Assembly: GCA_018607135.1 (NCBI GenBank)
Contig: JABBCA010000082.1
Location: 1 to 64,000 of the forward strand
DNA length: 64,000 nt
Reading direction: 5' to 3'
From: Opitutales bacterium
GTDB taxonomy: Bacteria > Verrucomicrobiota > Verrucomicrobiia > Opitutales > Coraliomargaritaceae
Position numbers and translations under genes: made by a program. The notes below the pieces were generated by a model. That model did not search any database and was not told the DNA's origin. It saw only the letters and a list, made by a program, of their open reading frames with translations. Shown here piece by piece: positions 24,531 to 35,152 of this stretch; position 1 is the stretch's first letter; each line of letters begins with the position of its first letter.

Positions 24531-25274
24531 ATGGCTAACTCAGTGACTCAGGCTCCCAATCGTGAAGACATCGACCCCAATAGTATCCTCGCACTCTTTT
24601 CAGGCTTGGGTGACATTTATTTCTTCATGAAAGATACCACAGGCCGCTTTCTTGGAGGCAATCAACTACAACTCAAAAAACTCGGCTTAAATTCAGAGCA
24701 GGAACTCATCGGTAAGACGGATTTCGACTTTTTTCCCAGCTATATGATCAGTCACTATGCCGAAGACGATGCGCAGGTGATACAAACTGAGACACCGATC
24801 CTTCGTCGTGTTGAATTGGTCGCAAATACCGACGGCTCCGTTTCCTGGTATATCACCAGTAAATTCCCACTCTACAATCGCAAGGGCGATTGCATCGGTA
24901 TCGTTGGCTACATGCGTGACTTCGAGCAAAGTGACGATGCGTGGCAGCCCTACCGCAGAATGAATGCAGCCGTTGAGTATATCAATCAGCACTACAGCGA
25001 AGCCATCGAAATTGAGCAGCTCGCCAAAGTCGCGAGCCTATCAATCAGTCAATTTGAACGTCGATTCCGCAAGGTGTTTGAACAAACCCCAACACGGTTC
25101 CTCATCCGCTACCGACTCACACGAGCCAGTCAGATACTGATGCATAGTGATGAGTCCATCAGTCAAATCGCTCAAAACGTAGGCTTCTACGACCACAGTC
25201 ATTTCACCCGTGAGTTTCGAAAGCTATTTGGTTTAGCGCCAGGACGCTACCGCCGAGAACACCAGCAAAAATAA
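24531..25274 (+). CDS. AraC-family regulator with N-terminal PAS domain
   Basis: PAS region IYFFMKDTTGRFLGGN...IGKTDFDFFP; C-terminal HTH IAQNVGFYDHSHFTREFRKLFGLAPGRYR. Confidence 0.93.
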   Translation: MANSVTQAPNREDIDPNSILALFSGLGDIYFFMKDTTGRFLGGNQLQLKKLGLNSEQELIGKTDFDFFPSYMISHYAEDDAQVIQTETPILRRVELVANTDGSVSWYITSKFPLYNRKGDCIGIVGYMRDFEQSDDAWQPYRRMNAAVEYINQHYSEAIEIEQLAKVASLSISQFERRFRKVFEQTPTRFLIRYRLTRASQILMHSDESISQIAQNVGFYDHSHFTREFRKLFGLAPGRYRREHQQK

Positions 25275-25406
25275 GAGCTGATGTCGATTCAAGTGACGCA
25301 GAGCCTCAAAGAAGCAAGAACGTTCCTGTCCTTGTCGCGACAAGTGTATCCTAAACCCGACGAACAAAAATGTCCGCCCCCCCTAATCCTACTCTGACCA
25401 GCAGCC

Positions 25407-26234
25407 CTATGTGTCCGCAAGAGGAGTGACCAAATAGTGCATGCCATGCAAACGCTTACGAATGCGTAACACCCCTGCCAGCATCCCCCAAGCATCTCGT
25501 AATGGATGCACTTTTCCACCTGGCATTTCTGACCACGTAATCGGCACTTCTTGTATATGGACATGATTGGCAGCCAGTGCGACCAATAGTTCGACATCAA
25601 AGACAAAGCCTCGCTCATAAAGCTTGTCGGCTACCGCTCGATAACTGGCAGCAGGCACCACCTTCAAGCCACACTGTGTATCTAAAAGTTTAATACCTAG
25701 TAAGCTGCGGACCATTGATGTAAACAAGGTAAAAGAAACCGCACGCCCGAGCGGCCTCCGCACAGGGTTTTGCGAGGAGTTTTTACGCACCCCAATCACA
25801 GCGCCCTCACGTTCACTGGACTGCGCTTCGCGCAACAGGTGTATCACAGTAGCCGCATTGATCGCACCGTCCGCATCCACGAAGGCAAACCACTTAGCAT
25901 CTGCATTTCGATCCCATGCTTGATAGATCGCGCCACCTTTCCGATAGCGTTGCGAACACGTAATCAATTCGAGATCAGCATACCGTGTAGAGAATTGAGC
26001 CACCAGTTCTTTGAGTTGACTCACCTCTTCCTGCGCAGACCCATCATCAGCAATGACCCAACGAACTGATAGATCCGAATCTGCTAAGGCCTGCGCCATC
26101 TGTGGCCCAAACTGCCTTAAACGAGACGCATCGTTCCATACTGGAGTGACTAATAAAATGCTGGGGGATGTGGACACACGATGAATAAATAGCGCCTGAC
26201 TCATCTCATCAACGGCAAAGAAGGTTGCAGCCAC
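25407..26234 (-). CDS. glycosyltransferase family 2 (dolichyl-phosphate-sugar synthase-like)
   Basis: VTPVWNDASRL, WVIADDGS, FVDADGAINA, LLDTQCGLKVVP. Confidence 0.9.
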   Translation of the reverse strand: MAATFFAVDEMSQALFIHRVSTSPSILLVTPVWNDASRLRQFGPQMAQALADSDLSVRWVIADDGSAQEEVSQLKELVAQFSTRYADLELITCSQRYRKGGAIYQAWDRNADAKWFAFVDADGAINAATVIHLLREAQSSEREGAVIGVRKNSSQNPVRRPLGRAVSFTLFTSMVRSLLGIKLLDTQCGLKVVPAASYRAVADKLYERGFVFDVELLVALAANHVHIQEVPITWSEMPGGKVHPLRDAWGMLAGVLRIRKRLHGMHYLVTPLADT

Positions 26235-26264
26235 CTAAAAAGCATTATCCACTAATGCACACTG

Positions 26265-27782
26265 ATGCTTCGACGCCCCCACATCCTCTGCGTATGGCTT
26301 GGAATCGTAATCCTAGCAGCCTATCTACGTCTGAACGACTTAGGGCAAAGGCCAATGCACGCCGACGAGGCCACAGGTGCGCGAATTTTATCTCAACGGA
26401 TTGAGAATAATCATTACGAGTTCAACCCGCAGCACTTCCACGGCCCACTGCTCAGCTTAAGCTCTCAAGCCATTAGTCAGATCGCAGGCGAGAGCAGTTG
26501 GCAAACCCTCAGCAAGCAAACGCTACGCATGGGTCCTGCACTTACGGGCATTCTACTGGTGCTCACCCCACTGCTTTGGCAGCGCAAAATTGGAGCGCCT
26601 GCCGCGCTCACCACTGCGGCACTGTTAGCCACCTCTCCGCTTTTCGTGTATTACAATCGAATGTATATCCATGAGAGCCTACTCTTGCTGCTCGCTATGC
26701 TGACCCTGCCTGCAGTATTTAAGCTCGTCGAAAAGCCCCACTGGCGAACCGCCACACTCACTGGACTGGGTATGGGATTAATGTTCGCGACCAAGGAGAC
26801 CTTTGCCATCTCAATCGTGGCATGGCTTATCGCCACAGCCGTATACTTAGTAGTCAGGCAATGCCAATGGATTGAGCCAAAGAACACTTCGCTCCCCATC
26901 AAAGAGTATCTCATTTCTGCGCTGATTATTAGTTTCGTCGCAGCAGTGAGCTCGAGCTTCTTTTACAGCAACGGCTTTCGTTCGTTCGATGGCGTTGTCG
27001 ACGCAATTCGAACTTACTTCATTTACGAAACCACGGCAGGGCACGAAAAAGCACTCAACTACTACTTACACTTCCTCATCTGGCCCAAGCACCTCATGGG
27101 TAATTGGTGGAGTGAAGGGTTCATTGCCCTACTCGCAATCGTCAGTGCAGCCATTTGTATTCGCTGCCGTGCGCAGCGCGGAGTGATCCTCTACATCGTT
27201 ATCGCGACCGTAGCACACTTCATTATATACAGTCTGATCAGCTACAAGACCCCCTGGCTAATGCTAGTCCCTTGGGCACATGCTTGCTTACTCGCAGGGC
27301 TCGCAGCTCGGTCATTTATCGGCCACAAGGTCGCGACCAGCATCTTTACACTGATCTTACTACTAGGCTTAAGCTATCAAACCCAACAGAGCCTCCAAGC
27401 CAGCGGCCGCCTCGCAAACGACAGTCGCAACCCCTACGCTTATGTGCCTACCAGTAATGATATGGAAAGCTTACAGGAATGGCTCAAACAACTTTCACCA
27501 CAGACACAAACACTAGAACCCATCACCGTCATCGGCAGTGACTACTGGCCACTGCCCTGGTATCTCAAGAATTTCGCAAGCATTGGCTACTGGCCGGAAT
27601 GGGATGAGGCGACCATGAACGCTCCACTGGTGTTTGCGATGCCAGCTCAGATGAGTGCGGTAGAGCTCGCATTACAAGAGACGCACGTGGCCTTACCACG
27701 CTCCCTACGTGCGAATGTCTCGATCACACTTTTCCTACGCAACGACATTTGGGATCAATGGACACAGACCGAGCATGACTGA
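26265..27782 (+). CDS. glycosyltransferase 39-like membrane protein (TIGR03663 family)
   Basis: MHADEATGARI, multi-TM; YYNRMYIHESLLLLLAMLTLPA; SYKTPWLMLVPW. Confidence 0.85.
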   Translation: MLRRPHILCVWLGIVILAAYLRLNDLGQRPMHADEATGARILSQRIENNHYEFNPQHFHGPLLSLSSQAISQIAGESSWQTLSKQTLRMGPALTGILLVLTPLLWQRKIGAPAALTTAALLATSPLFVYYNRMYIHESLLLLLAMLTLPAVFKLVEKPHWRTATLTGLGMGLMFATKETFAISIVAWLIATAVYLVVRQCQWIEPKNTSLPIKEYLISALIISFVAAVSSSFFYSNGFRSFDGVVDAIRTYFIYETTAGHEKALNYYLHFLIWPKHLMGNWWSEGFIALLAIVSAAICIRCRAQRGVILYIVIATVAHFIIYSLISYKTPWLMLVPWAHACLLAGLAARSFIGHKVATSIFTLILLLGLSYQTQQSLQASGRLANDSRNPYAYVPTSNDMESLQEWLKQLSPQTQTLEPITVIGSDYWPLPWYLKNFASIGYWPEWDEATMNAPLVFAMPAQMSAVELALQETHVALPRSLRANVSITLFLRNDIWDQWTQTEHD

Positions 27783-28590
27783 ACCACACACATTTAAACA
27801 TGAAGCGATGAAAACCATCTTCACGTTTCGAATACTGTGCGAAGATATACAACTCGCTCAAGATGTAGCCCACGCAAGTATCGCACTCCTAGACGAAATT
27901 GAAAATACCTTAAGCCGTTACATTGAAGGTAACGATATCTGGCTCATCAACCATATGCAGGCTAACGAGACTCGACTCTTGAGCGAGCATTGCTATGAGT
28001 GCTTACGACTCGCGCTGGAAGCTTATGTTCAAACGGCAGGACTCTTCGACATCACTTTAGGGCAGCAAATCGAACATCAAAAAAATGCGCTTGAAGGTCC
28101 GCCCCCCGCACTGAGCGGACAACTCATGGTCGATCCAGACAAGCCTGCGGTCCACTGCGTTGAAGCAGGCCGCGAAATTGACCTAGGTGGTATTGGCAAA
28201 GGCTACGCCCTCGATCAAGTCAAAGACTTGATGCAAGAATGGGGCATTGAGTCTGCCCTTCTTTCTGCGGGTAGCAGCACCCAACTCGCCTTTGGTCCTA
28301 CTGGCTGGAATATCGAGCTTCAAGGCGACCACAGTGCCCTTAATTTTGAACTCAAGAACCAAGCACTCTCTGCATCTGGAACGGGCATTCAAGGCAGTCA
28401 CATCGTCTCACCGCGCGAAGTAACTACCGATTACCAATACAAGCGCATCTGGTGCCTCGAAGCGAACGCTACCTTTGCCGATGCTTGGTCCACCGCGATT
28501 ATGCTAATGGACAAAAAAGAGCTCCATTCGCTATCAACAAATGGAGCCCTTATCTTTGTAGAGAAAAATCAGAAAATTACTAAATTATAG
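27775..28590 (+). CDS. apbE: FAD:protein FMN transferase
   Basis: EIENTLSRYIEGNDIWLIN, GREIDLGGIGKGYALDQV, SALLSAGSSTQLAFG; ATG overlaps the upstream stop. Confidence 0.85.
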   Translation: MTEPHTFKHEAMKTIFTFRILCEDIQLAQDVAHASIALLDEIENTLSRYIEGNDIWLINHMQANETRLLSEHCYECLRLALEAYVQTAGLFDITLGQQIEHQKNALEGPPPALSGQLMVDPDKPAVHCVEAGREIDLGGIGKGYALDQVKDLMQEWGIESALLSAGSSTQLAFGPTGWNIELQGDHSALNFELKNQALSASGTGIQGSHIVSPREVTTDYQYKRIWCLEANATFADAWSTAIMLMDKKELHSLSTNGALIFVEKNQKITKL

Positions 28591-28595
28591 GGGGC

Positions 28596-30125
28596 TTAGT
28601 AAGCGGATAGATCCCAAGGCTTCGTATCATTGGTCTCACCAGTCATTTCCAACCAACTAGTAATCGTATAATTACCGCCGCCAAGTTGAATGCTAGCTAA
28701 AGCTTCGTCGTAGTGAAAGTTACCATTACCAGTCATTGTCGCGGTGAATCCTACGACACCTCCCATGACTTCGCCTGCTCTACCTCCACCTTTCACTTCT
28801 ACATCTGCATTGGGAGCATACACTGCTGAATAAAGCTCCCCATTACCAGAGATTTTGATGGTTTGTGAAGCGACTTCATCGTCACCGCTATACGAATCAG
28901 CAGCAGTGCCAAACACCTTGAAATTTTCAGGTAAACCACTGGGATTAGAAACTCCGTTACCTGCAATCGTGACATCGTCTGCAGTATAAATGGTAGCAGC
29001 GCTATCGCCGTTCCAACTAGTCAGTGCCGCTCGCTCCGTAGCTGATAACGCATTAAACATATCAGCAGTAATACTACCTCCAGCGTAAGTATCTCTACGA
29101 CCCAAATCGCCCACTGGAACCGCGTAGCCAGTATTATCATCCATCAAAAAGATACCTCCACTAAGCGAAAGGTCACCACTCATTTGAATCTCTACATTAC
29201 CTACGATGTAGAGCGCATCTGTATTACCAGTTAATCGAATCGAATCAATTGATACCACTTTTGCAGGTAGACTAGGATCCGTCTCACCGATAATTATAGT
29301 TCCATTAGTAATCGCCCCGAGTGAGACATCCACAGAATTAGTGGTGTCTACGATTGGAAAATCTGCATAAAAATCATCGCGGGTGGTTTGCCCATTACCA
29401 TAGATATCCGTAATCGAGCCCTGCGCTCCGACATTAATCGTGTTACCTTCACTCACATTTGCATTACCAGTGATATCACCGTTTCCAATGTTAATCACAG
29501 CACCTACCGCGGTATTTATGTTATCACTGGAAGCGACGATATTATCACTCCGATTGATATTCGCATTCGCCACACCATAATCATCCGGAACAGTAACTGG
29601 GTTATACTCATTATACGCACCATAGTTCGAATTGTAGCTATCCAAAGTAACATTGTTGCCATTAAAAACAATACCATTAACAGCGGCAAAACCACTTTCA
29701 AAAGGAAAAAAGCCAGCCTTAATGTCCACGCGAACTTGCTTAACGACATCCCCACCGGGGTGCCCTGAGATCACACCTTCGGCGTAGATAGTAGGCGTGC
29801 TGGAACTCGGATTCAATACGATTGCTTTAATGTCTCCAGAGTAGGCTTCGTCGACAAGATAGTTGGATACGGAAACCACGCCCGTGCTCGCCCCTGAGAT
29901 GGTCCCATCGGAAAGTTGTTGGATGCAAATCTCTACCCCAGATTCCGCCAAATTCAAAGTCGACGAATACAAGGTTGAACGGACTGCTGCCTTATACTCA
30001 TTACTTGCTAGTTTCAGAAAAGTAACTGCAAATGCCCCAATCATAAACGAAAAGATGACTGCTGTAATTAAAGCAGACCCTCTTTCGGAACTCCTACCAT
30101 ATATATGTGTTCTGTGTTTTCTCAT
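28596..30125 (-). CDS. PilX-like protein with beta-rich/DUF7305-like C-terminus
   Basis: RGSALITAVIFSFMIGAFAVTFLKLASNEYKAA N-terminus; C-terminal LYSAVYAPNADVEVKGGGRAGEVMGGVVGFTATMTGNGNFHYDEAL. Confidence 0.75.
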   Translation of the reverse strand: MRKHRTHIYGRSSERGSALITAVIFSFMIGAFAVTFLKLASNEYKAAVRSTLYSSTLNLAESGVEICIQQLSDGTISGASTGVVSVSNYLVDEAYSGDIKAIVLNPSSSTPTIYAEGVISGHPGGDVVKQVRVDIKAGFFPFESGFAAVNGIVFNGNNVTLDSYNSNYGAYNEYNPVTVPDDYGVANANINRSDNIVASSDNINTAVGAVINIGNGDITGNANVSEGNTINVGAQGSITDIYGNGQTTRDDFYADFPIVDTTNSVDVSLGAITNGTIIIGETDPSLPAKVVSIDSIRLTGNTDALYIVGNVEIQMSGDLSLSGGIFLMDDNTGYAVPVGDLGRRDTYAGGSITADMFNALSATERAALTSWNGDSAATIYTADDVTIAGNGVSNPSGLPENFKVFGTAADSYSGDDEVASQTIKISGNGELYSAVYAPNADVEVKGGGRAGEVMGGVVGFTATMTGNGNFHYDEALASIQLGGGNYTITSWLEMTGETNDTKPWDLSAY

Positions 30126-30155
30126 ATTTCCTCCTTAGTTCTTTATAAATAGTTC

Positions 30156-30737
30156 TTAGGTGCCGTTGTAGTTACGCATCATAAAACGTGCCGAAATGAT
30201 ATAGTCTGTATTTTCTTGAGCGATTGCAGTCTTCACTAGGCGCGCCTTCACCAACACACTCTTGCCCTCTGCAATCACGTTGGCTTGTAAATTAGCATCG
30301 TTAGCAATGAGGTTATCGAGGCGGTCATAATACAACATTTCAAGCTCCACTAGATTAGTGAAAAGCACCTGTGAAGTGGAAGTGCCATCTGTCTGAGTCA
30401 CTTTCCGAGTCAGCTCTTCCTTCGCACTGTCATAAGAATACTCGACGGTGACCCCACCAGCCAAAGCTGGCATCACAATGACGAGAGCAGTTGCTGTCGC
30501 AGTCGTCACATCAACCGCACCATGCAAATCACGCCCAAAGCGCTCCAAGCCATAGCGACTGGCAGAACTCATACTCACATAATGCCCCAAACTCACGGAG
30601 CTCTTGGTGAAAAAGTTGAAGGTTGTGATCACCGTCGCCATCACGATGGCGAGAATCGCAACCGTAACCATCACCTCGACCAAGGTGAATCCGCTGTTCC
30701 TGCGAGCCTTAAAAGTTTTATTACTGGATATAATCAT
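30156..30737 (-). CDS. prepilin-type N-terminal cleavage/methylation protein (PilW-like)
   Basis: RRNSGFTLVEVMVTVAILAIVMATV. Confidence 0.85.
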   Translation of the reverse strand: MIISSNKTFKARRNSGFTLVEVMVTVAILAIVMATVITTFNFFTKSSVSLGHYVSMSSASRYGLERFGRDLHGAVDVTTATATALVIVMPALAGGVTVEYSYDSAKEELTRKVTQTDGTSTSQVLFTNLVELEMLYYDRLDNLIANDANLQANVIAEGKSVLVKARLVKTAIAQENTDYIISARFMMRNYNGT

Positions 30738-31137
30738 ACAATCCTCCCTTAGTGTAGTGAGTCACATAGATGCGGGACTTCGTTTTACCGTTGATATCCG
30801 TCCATGTCGCCACCAGTTCAACCTTCTTTGAATTTCCCGCAGCTGCAGTGATCGTGCGCTTCACCTCGTAAGCCGCATAATTGCTATTTTGCGTAAAATT
30901 AGCATCTAAGGTCACGGTCGTCTCAGCCTCATTCAGCGCGTTAAAAATCGCCCATGGCATCGAACGGATCTTCTCGATCTCACTCTGCATAATCTGAGCG
31001 GCACGAGTGTGATGACGTGAATTGTCCACCATACCCATTCCCATTTTTAAGCATGCAAAGCCACTGGTTATGACGATTGCGAAAATGAAGATCGCGATCA
31101 TGACCTCGACAAGCGTAAAACCGCTCTTATTAGGCAT
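30721..31137 (-). CDS. prepilin-type protein (PilV-like)
   Basis: MPNKSGFTLVEVMIAIFIFAIVITSGFACLKMGM; start placed at the internal Met. Confidence 0.85.
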   Translation of the reverse strand: MPNKSGFTLVEVMIAIFIFAIVITSGFACLKMGMGMVDNSRHHTRAAQIMQSEIEKIRSMPWAIFNALNEAETTVTLDANFTQNSNYAAYEVKRTITAAAGNSKKVELVATWTDINGKTKSRIYVTHYTKGGLYDYIQ

Positions 31138-31327
31138 ATTTCCCCTAGTATGCTGCACCATATTTCTATAATAGAGAATTATAACACAAATTAGCAATCT
31201 CTTATTAAGTATATCCAGAGCGGGATCAGTGCCTAAACCATTATTTAACACTAATTTACACATTCAGAAATGCTTACGTGTAAATTCATTCGCAATTCAA
31301 AGGGAAAACCGCACAAATTGGTCCACA

Positions 31328-32113
31328 ATGTCACCTAAAAATCTCATCTCCTGGAACGTAAATGGACTGCGCGCAGTCCTCAAAAAAGGCTTTAATGATT
31401 TCTTGAGTGAAGCGTCCCCGGACGTGATCTGCCTACAAGAAACTAAGATCTCAGACGACCTTACATCTGGCTTTGAATTTGACGGCTACCCCTATGCTTA
31501 CTGGAACTGCGCCGAAAAGAAGGGCTACTCCAGCACGGCAATCCTCAGTAAAATAGAGCCGCTCTCCGTTCAATATGGCTTGGGTATCGACAAACATGAC
31601 CATGAAGGGCGAGTCATCACTGCTGAATTCGAAGACTACTATTTGACAACGGTTTACACGCCCAACTCACAGAACCACGACGAAAATAAGCGCCCGAAAC
31701 GGCTGGACTACCGCACTCAGGAGTGGGACGTCGACTTCTTGGCCTTCGTCAACGCGCTCGAAATGAACAAGCCTGTGATTTTTTGTGGTGATTTAAACGT
31801 CGCTCACACAGAGGTCGACCTCGCAAACCCGAAAACCAACCGCAAAAACGCGGGTTTCACCGACGAGGAACGTGCCGGCTTCGATGCAATGGTAAGTGCA
31901 GGCTTTATTGATAGTTTCCGCCAAATCCACCCAAATGAGACTGAACGCTACAGTTGGTGGTCGTATCGAGCCGCAGCGCGTCAGCGGAATATCGGTTGGC
32001 GCATCGATTACTTTTGCGTTTCAAGCACTCTAGAAGGTGAAATCGCTGATGCGGACATTTTGCCCGAAGTATTGGGTTCAGACCACTGCCCTGTTTCCCT
32101 AAAACTTAAATGA
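31328..32113 (+). CDS. xth: exodeoxyribonuclease III
   Basis: [63 protein letters not shown]. Confidence 0.95.
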   Translation: MSPKNLISWNVNGLRAVLKKGFNDFLSEASPDVICLQETKISDDLTSGFEFDGYPYAYWNCAEKKGYSSTAILSKIEPLSVQYGLGIDKHDHEGRVITAEFEDYYLTTVYTPNSQNHDENKRPKRLDYRTQEWDVDFLAFVNALEMNKPVIFCGDLNVAHTEVDLANPKTNRKNAGFTDEERAGFDAMVSAGFIDSFRQIHPNETERYSWWSYRAAARQRNIGWRIDYFCVSSTLEGEIADADILPEVLGSDHCPVSLKLK

Positions 32114-32251
32114 CACCTAAATCGTCTCTGAACAGAGGATCGTGAAAACCCAAATGACGTTTTCCTTGATCTATAAAGAAAAGAATTCAGGCAGAATGAG
32201 GGCAACAGTCTGCAGCTGAACTGACCACCACCTGACTTCTAAATGTTTTGA

Positions 32252-34486
32252 TCAATGCCCCCGACTGCTGCTACCGGCATCGAAGCCGACAATCTCACTA
32301 AGAGCAGTGTTATACTCGGTTTGCGTTAAATATCTAAAGTCGGTGCGCTTGTAATCGCGGACGATCGGTGTCGCTGGAGGGTATATGCCATTTCGAAATA
32401 GGTCGCTGTAGCCCCAATTCCGCTTGGGAGGTGAATACCATGCAGAATGACCATTGGTCATGGCACTGGTGCCTGCTTCACTTTCATAAAGGGCGACCAA
32501 TGAGCCGCGATAGCGAAACTCAACACCGCCCCAATCTTCAAGGAAACGAGGCAAGTTATGCGCACCACCACTTTGATTCGTGCCACCGGGATCAGTCGGC
32601 ACTAAACCGGTGACTAAAGCAGCACTTACTTCAGTGAATTCCGCATCTCTTGAGCTGGGTGAACGCTTTGATTTAGCATCATCAAAAGCATCCGATAAGA
32701 TGGTTATAGAATCTGCATAAAAAGCCACACTGGCCTCGTCGCTGCTATAAGTTTCACCATCATCGGTCGATGATGCACTACCAGTATTCGGATCCCCGTC
32801 GGCGTTAATGTCACCTTTTAAATAGAGTTGTCCGTTCGTCGCTAGCGTGAAGCCCTCATCATAACCCGCCCCCTTAGCAAAGTCTGGATTGGGCACCTCA
32901 CTGCCGTTGACGACTCGAAGCACTACATTGGAGTAAGCTGGCATGACTTTATCCGCACGACTGGTGCCAGATGAATGAAAGGGCATTTCAACATAAACTA
33001 GACCGTTCCAATCAATCGCGTTACCCGGGTTTAAATGGTATTGTCCGTTCCATGGATCATTATTTCCTCCATTGGCCTCTCCGTTATTAATAATATCAGC
33101 GAGCACACTTAGATCGAGCTCAATAACGTCCATTGTCTGATCTTGGCGCCGATCATAAAAACCAGATACAGGCACTCCTGTCTCGTCTTCAGCATATTTC
33201 GCAGAAGTGACTAGCGGTTTCCCTTTAGTCGCCTCCACTTTGTCCAAGGATAAACTACTTTTCTTGAGTGTGCCATTATTATTGGTTTTGGGGGCACTCA
33301 TTGGGTCCAGTTGGCTTTCACGGTTATAATTATAAGCACTCAATTCATAATCATATCCACCCTGCGCATCAGGGTCATAAACTCGCGCCACTTCAATGAT
33401 CAGTCCAGCTTGATAGGACATCTGTTCTTCACGAATGGTATCTCCCTTGTAGTTTGGATGACTTGGAGACACCTGTGGCTCGATCATCGCATAGGCATGA
33501 TTTTCTTTCTCATTGACTACGGTCGACGGATCATCTGGCACGTAGTCTTCCATACCTATCGTGTTCAGTTTAGGCACTTCGTGGTCCTTGGATCCCACAT
33601 TCCCGTCCCAGCGCTCCGTAGCAGTCTCACGCCAGTCATCTCCAATCCGACTGTCGACGTAACTAGCATCGTCAGTCGGGCTACCTCCGTCGTAAAAATC
33701 GATCCAATCCCCGTCGCTATTCTTAACGAGAACTTCGCCAAATTGAGTGTGTGTGCCTGTCGATTTAAAGCCATGAAAGATATCTCCGTTCGACATTAAG
33801 GTTGAGTAAAAACGCAATCGATCGACCGCTTGAACATAGATATCTCCATTGGCATGAACTGGCCCTAGCATATCCATCTTTGGCCCAGGGTGAAACTCCA
33901 GGTCCATATTATAAAAAATGGCGTGTGTGAACAGTGGCGCATCCCTAACCGACAAAACTTGAGAACAGTAGACCGTTTTCAGCCCGAATGCCTTATGGTC
34001 AACCACCGCCTTACCGTAGACATTGACATTCCGCATGAAGACATTTTTACCACGCTGCGGGTCCGACTGATTAGATGGCACATCAGGATCGATGTATACC
34101 CATTCGCCATCAGGGACATTGCCCCCGACCAGTTCAAAATCAGCATATCTAATCGAAGTATCTTTGTAAAAGTCGACAACTGTCGAAGGGATCTTCAATG
34201 GATTTGAAATTAACTCATTCGCGGTAAATGAAGTTTGCCTCACCCAGCGAGTTCGGAGTTCAGCAAATCCATATTCAATGATGGATTCAGCGGCATTGCT
34301 CGCTTCCTGATGTAAGAAATGACTTTTATTCAAGCGCATCTCAGTCGCACCGTAGCGCAACAGCGATGCTGCAATAACACCAAGAACTGCCGCAAATAAG
34401 ATAGCGATAGCGAAGGCTGAGCCTCTCTCTGGATCCATTCCTTGACGACTGAGCCGTCGGCTTATAGTTGTTTTTTGCTTATCCAC
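32252..34486 (-). CDS. large PilX-like exported protein
   Basis: RGSAFAIAILFAAVLGVIAASLLRYGATEMRLNKSHFLHQEASNAAESIIEYG N-terminus; C-terminal FLEDWGGVEFRYRGSLVALYESEAG; GTG at 34486 overlaps the upstream stop. Confidence 0.75.
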   Translation of the reverse strand: MDKQKTTISRRLSRQGMDPERGSAFAIAILFAAVLGVIAASLLRYGATEMRLNKSHFLHQEASNAAESIIEYGFAELRTRWVRQTSFTANELISNPLKIPSTVVDFYKDTSIRYADFELVGGNVPDGEWVYIDPDVPSNQSDPQRGKNVFMRNVNVYGKAVVDHKAFGLKTVYCSQVLSVRDAPLFTHAIFYNMDLEFHPGPKMDMLGPVHANGDIYVQAVDRLRFYSTLMSNGDIFHGFKSTGTHTQFGEVLVKNSDGDWIDFYDGGSPTDDASYVDSRIGDDWRETATERWDGNVGSKDHEVPKLNTIGMEDYVPDDPSTVVNEKENHAYAMIEPQVSPSHPNYKGDTIREEQMSYQAGLIIEVARVYDPDAQGGYDYELSAYNYNRESQLDPMSAPKTNNNGTLKKSSLSLDKVEATKGKPLVTSAKYAEDETGVPVSGFYDRRQDQTMDVIELDLSVLADIINNGEANGGNNDPWNGQYHLNPGNAIDWNGLVYVEMPFHSSGTSRADKVMPAYSNVVLRVVNGSEVPNPDFAKGAGYDEGFTLATNGQLYLKGDINADGDPNTGSASSTDDGETYSSDEASVAFYADSITILSDAFDDAKSKRSPSSRDAEFTEVSAALVTGLVPTDPGGTNQSGGAHNLPRFLEDWGGVEFRYRGSLVALYESEAGTSAMTNGHSAWYSPPKRNWGYSDLFRNGIYPPATPIVRDYKRTDFRYLTQTEYNTALSEIVGFDAGSSSRGH

Positions 34487-35147
34487 GAGGCGAGATCGAG
34501 TAGTTATAGGTTTCAGTAACACGTTTCGCATTGTTACCATGAAAAATCTGGCCATTGAGCATGATGGTTTTGCCCAAGAAATTGTAGAACAAATGCCCTT
34601 CTGAAAGTCCCTTTGAAAGTTCCACAACCATATCTTGATTCGGCAGTAAATCTTGATCGGGGATTAGCTGCTCAACTGGTAAATCACTTGCAGGATTGAA
34701 AGTTACAGTAAATCGCAACAAAGGCCCAAGTGCATCTGCGTCGGCAGAATCTGCGAGTCGATAATAACCCACTATCTGCTCTGTTAATTGCCCAGTTGAA
34801 TCTGCATTGTAGGTAAGTATCAATAAATCGCCCGACGAGCCATCGAGCCTACGATCTGCAGGTGTATCTCGATCTGAATTCGCAATCGAATTGTATATAA
34901 AAAAGTCGTTCGCTTGCTTGCCTGCACGTGTTAGCTCAGAAGTCAGTTGTCGGATATCGCGATTAATCCGATTCCTCTGTTCGTTAACAAAGCCAATCTT
35001 ATAGAACTGTATGTAAAACGAAAGCACACTCGTGACCAGTATCAGACTGATGGTCATAGTGATGATGATTTCGACGAGTGTCATGCCAGACTTGCTGGAC
35101 TTCGCATGCGAACGACTTAGAGATCTCATGGTAATAATAGCGCTCAT
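34479..35147 (-). CDS. prepilin-type protein (PilW-like)
   Basis: SSKSGMTLVEIIITMTISLILVTSVLSFY. Confidence 0.85.
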   Translation of the reverse strand: MSAIITMRSLSRSHAKSSKSGMTLVEIIITMTISLILVTSVLSFYIQFYKIGFVNEQRNRINRDIRQLTSELTRAGKQANDFFIYNSIANSDRDTPADRRLDGSSGDLLILTYNADSTGQLTEQIVGYYRLADSADADALGPLLRFTVTFNPASDLPVEQLIPDQDLLPNQDMVVELSKGLSEGHLFYNFLGKTIMLNGQIFHGNNAKRVTETYNYSISPRG

Positions 35148-35152
35148 ATAAA

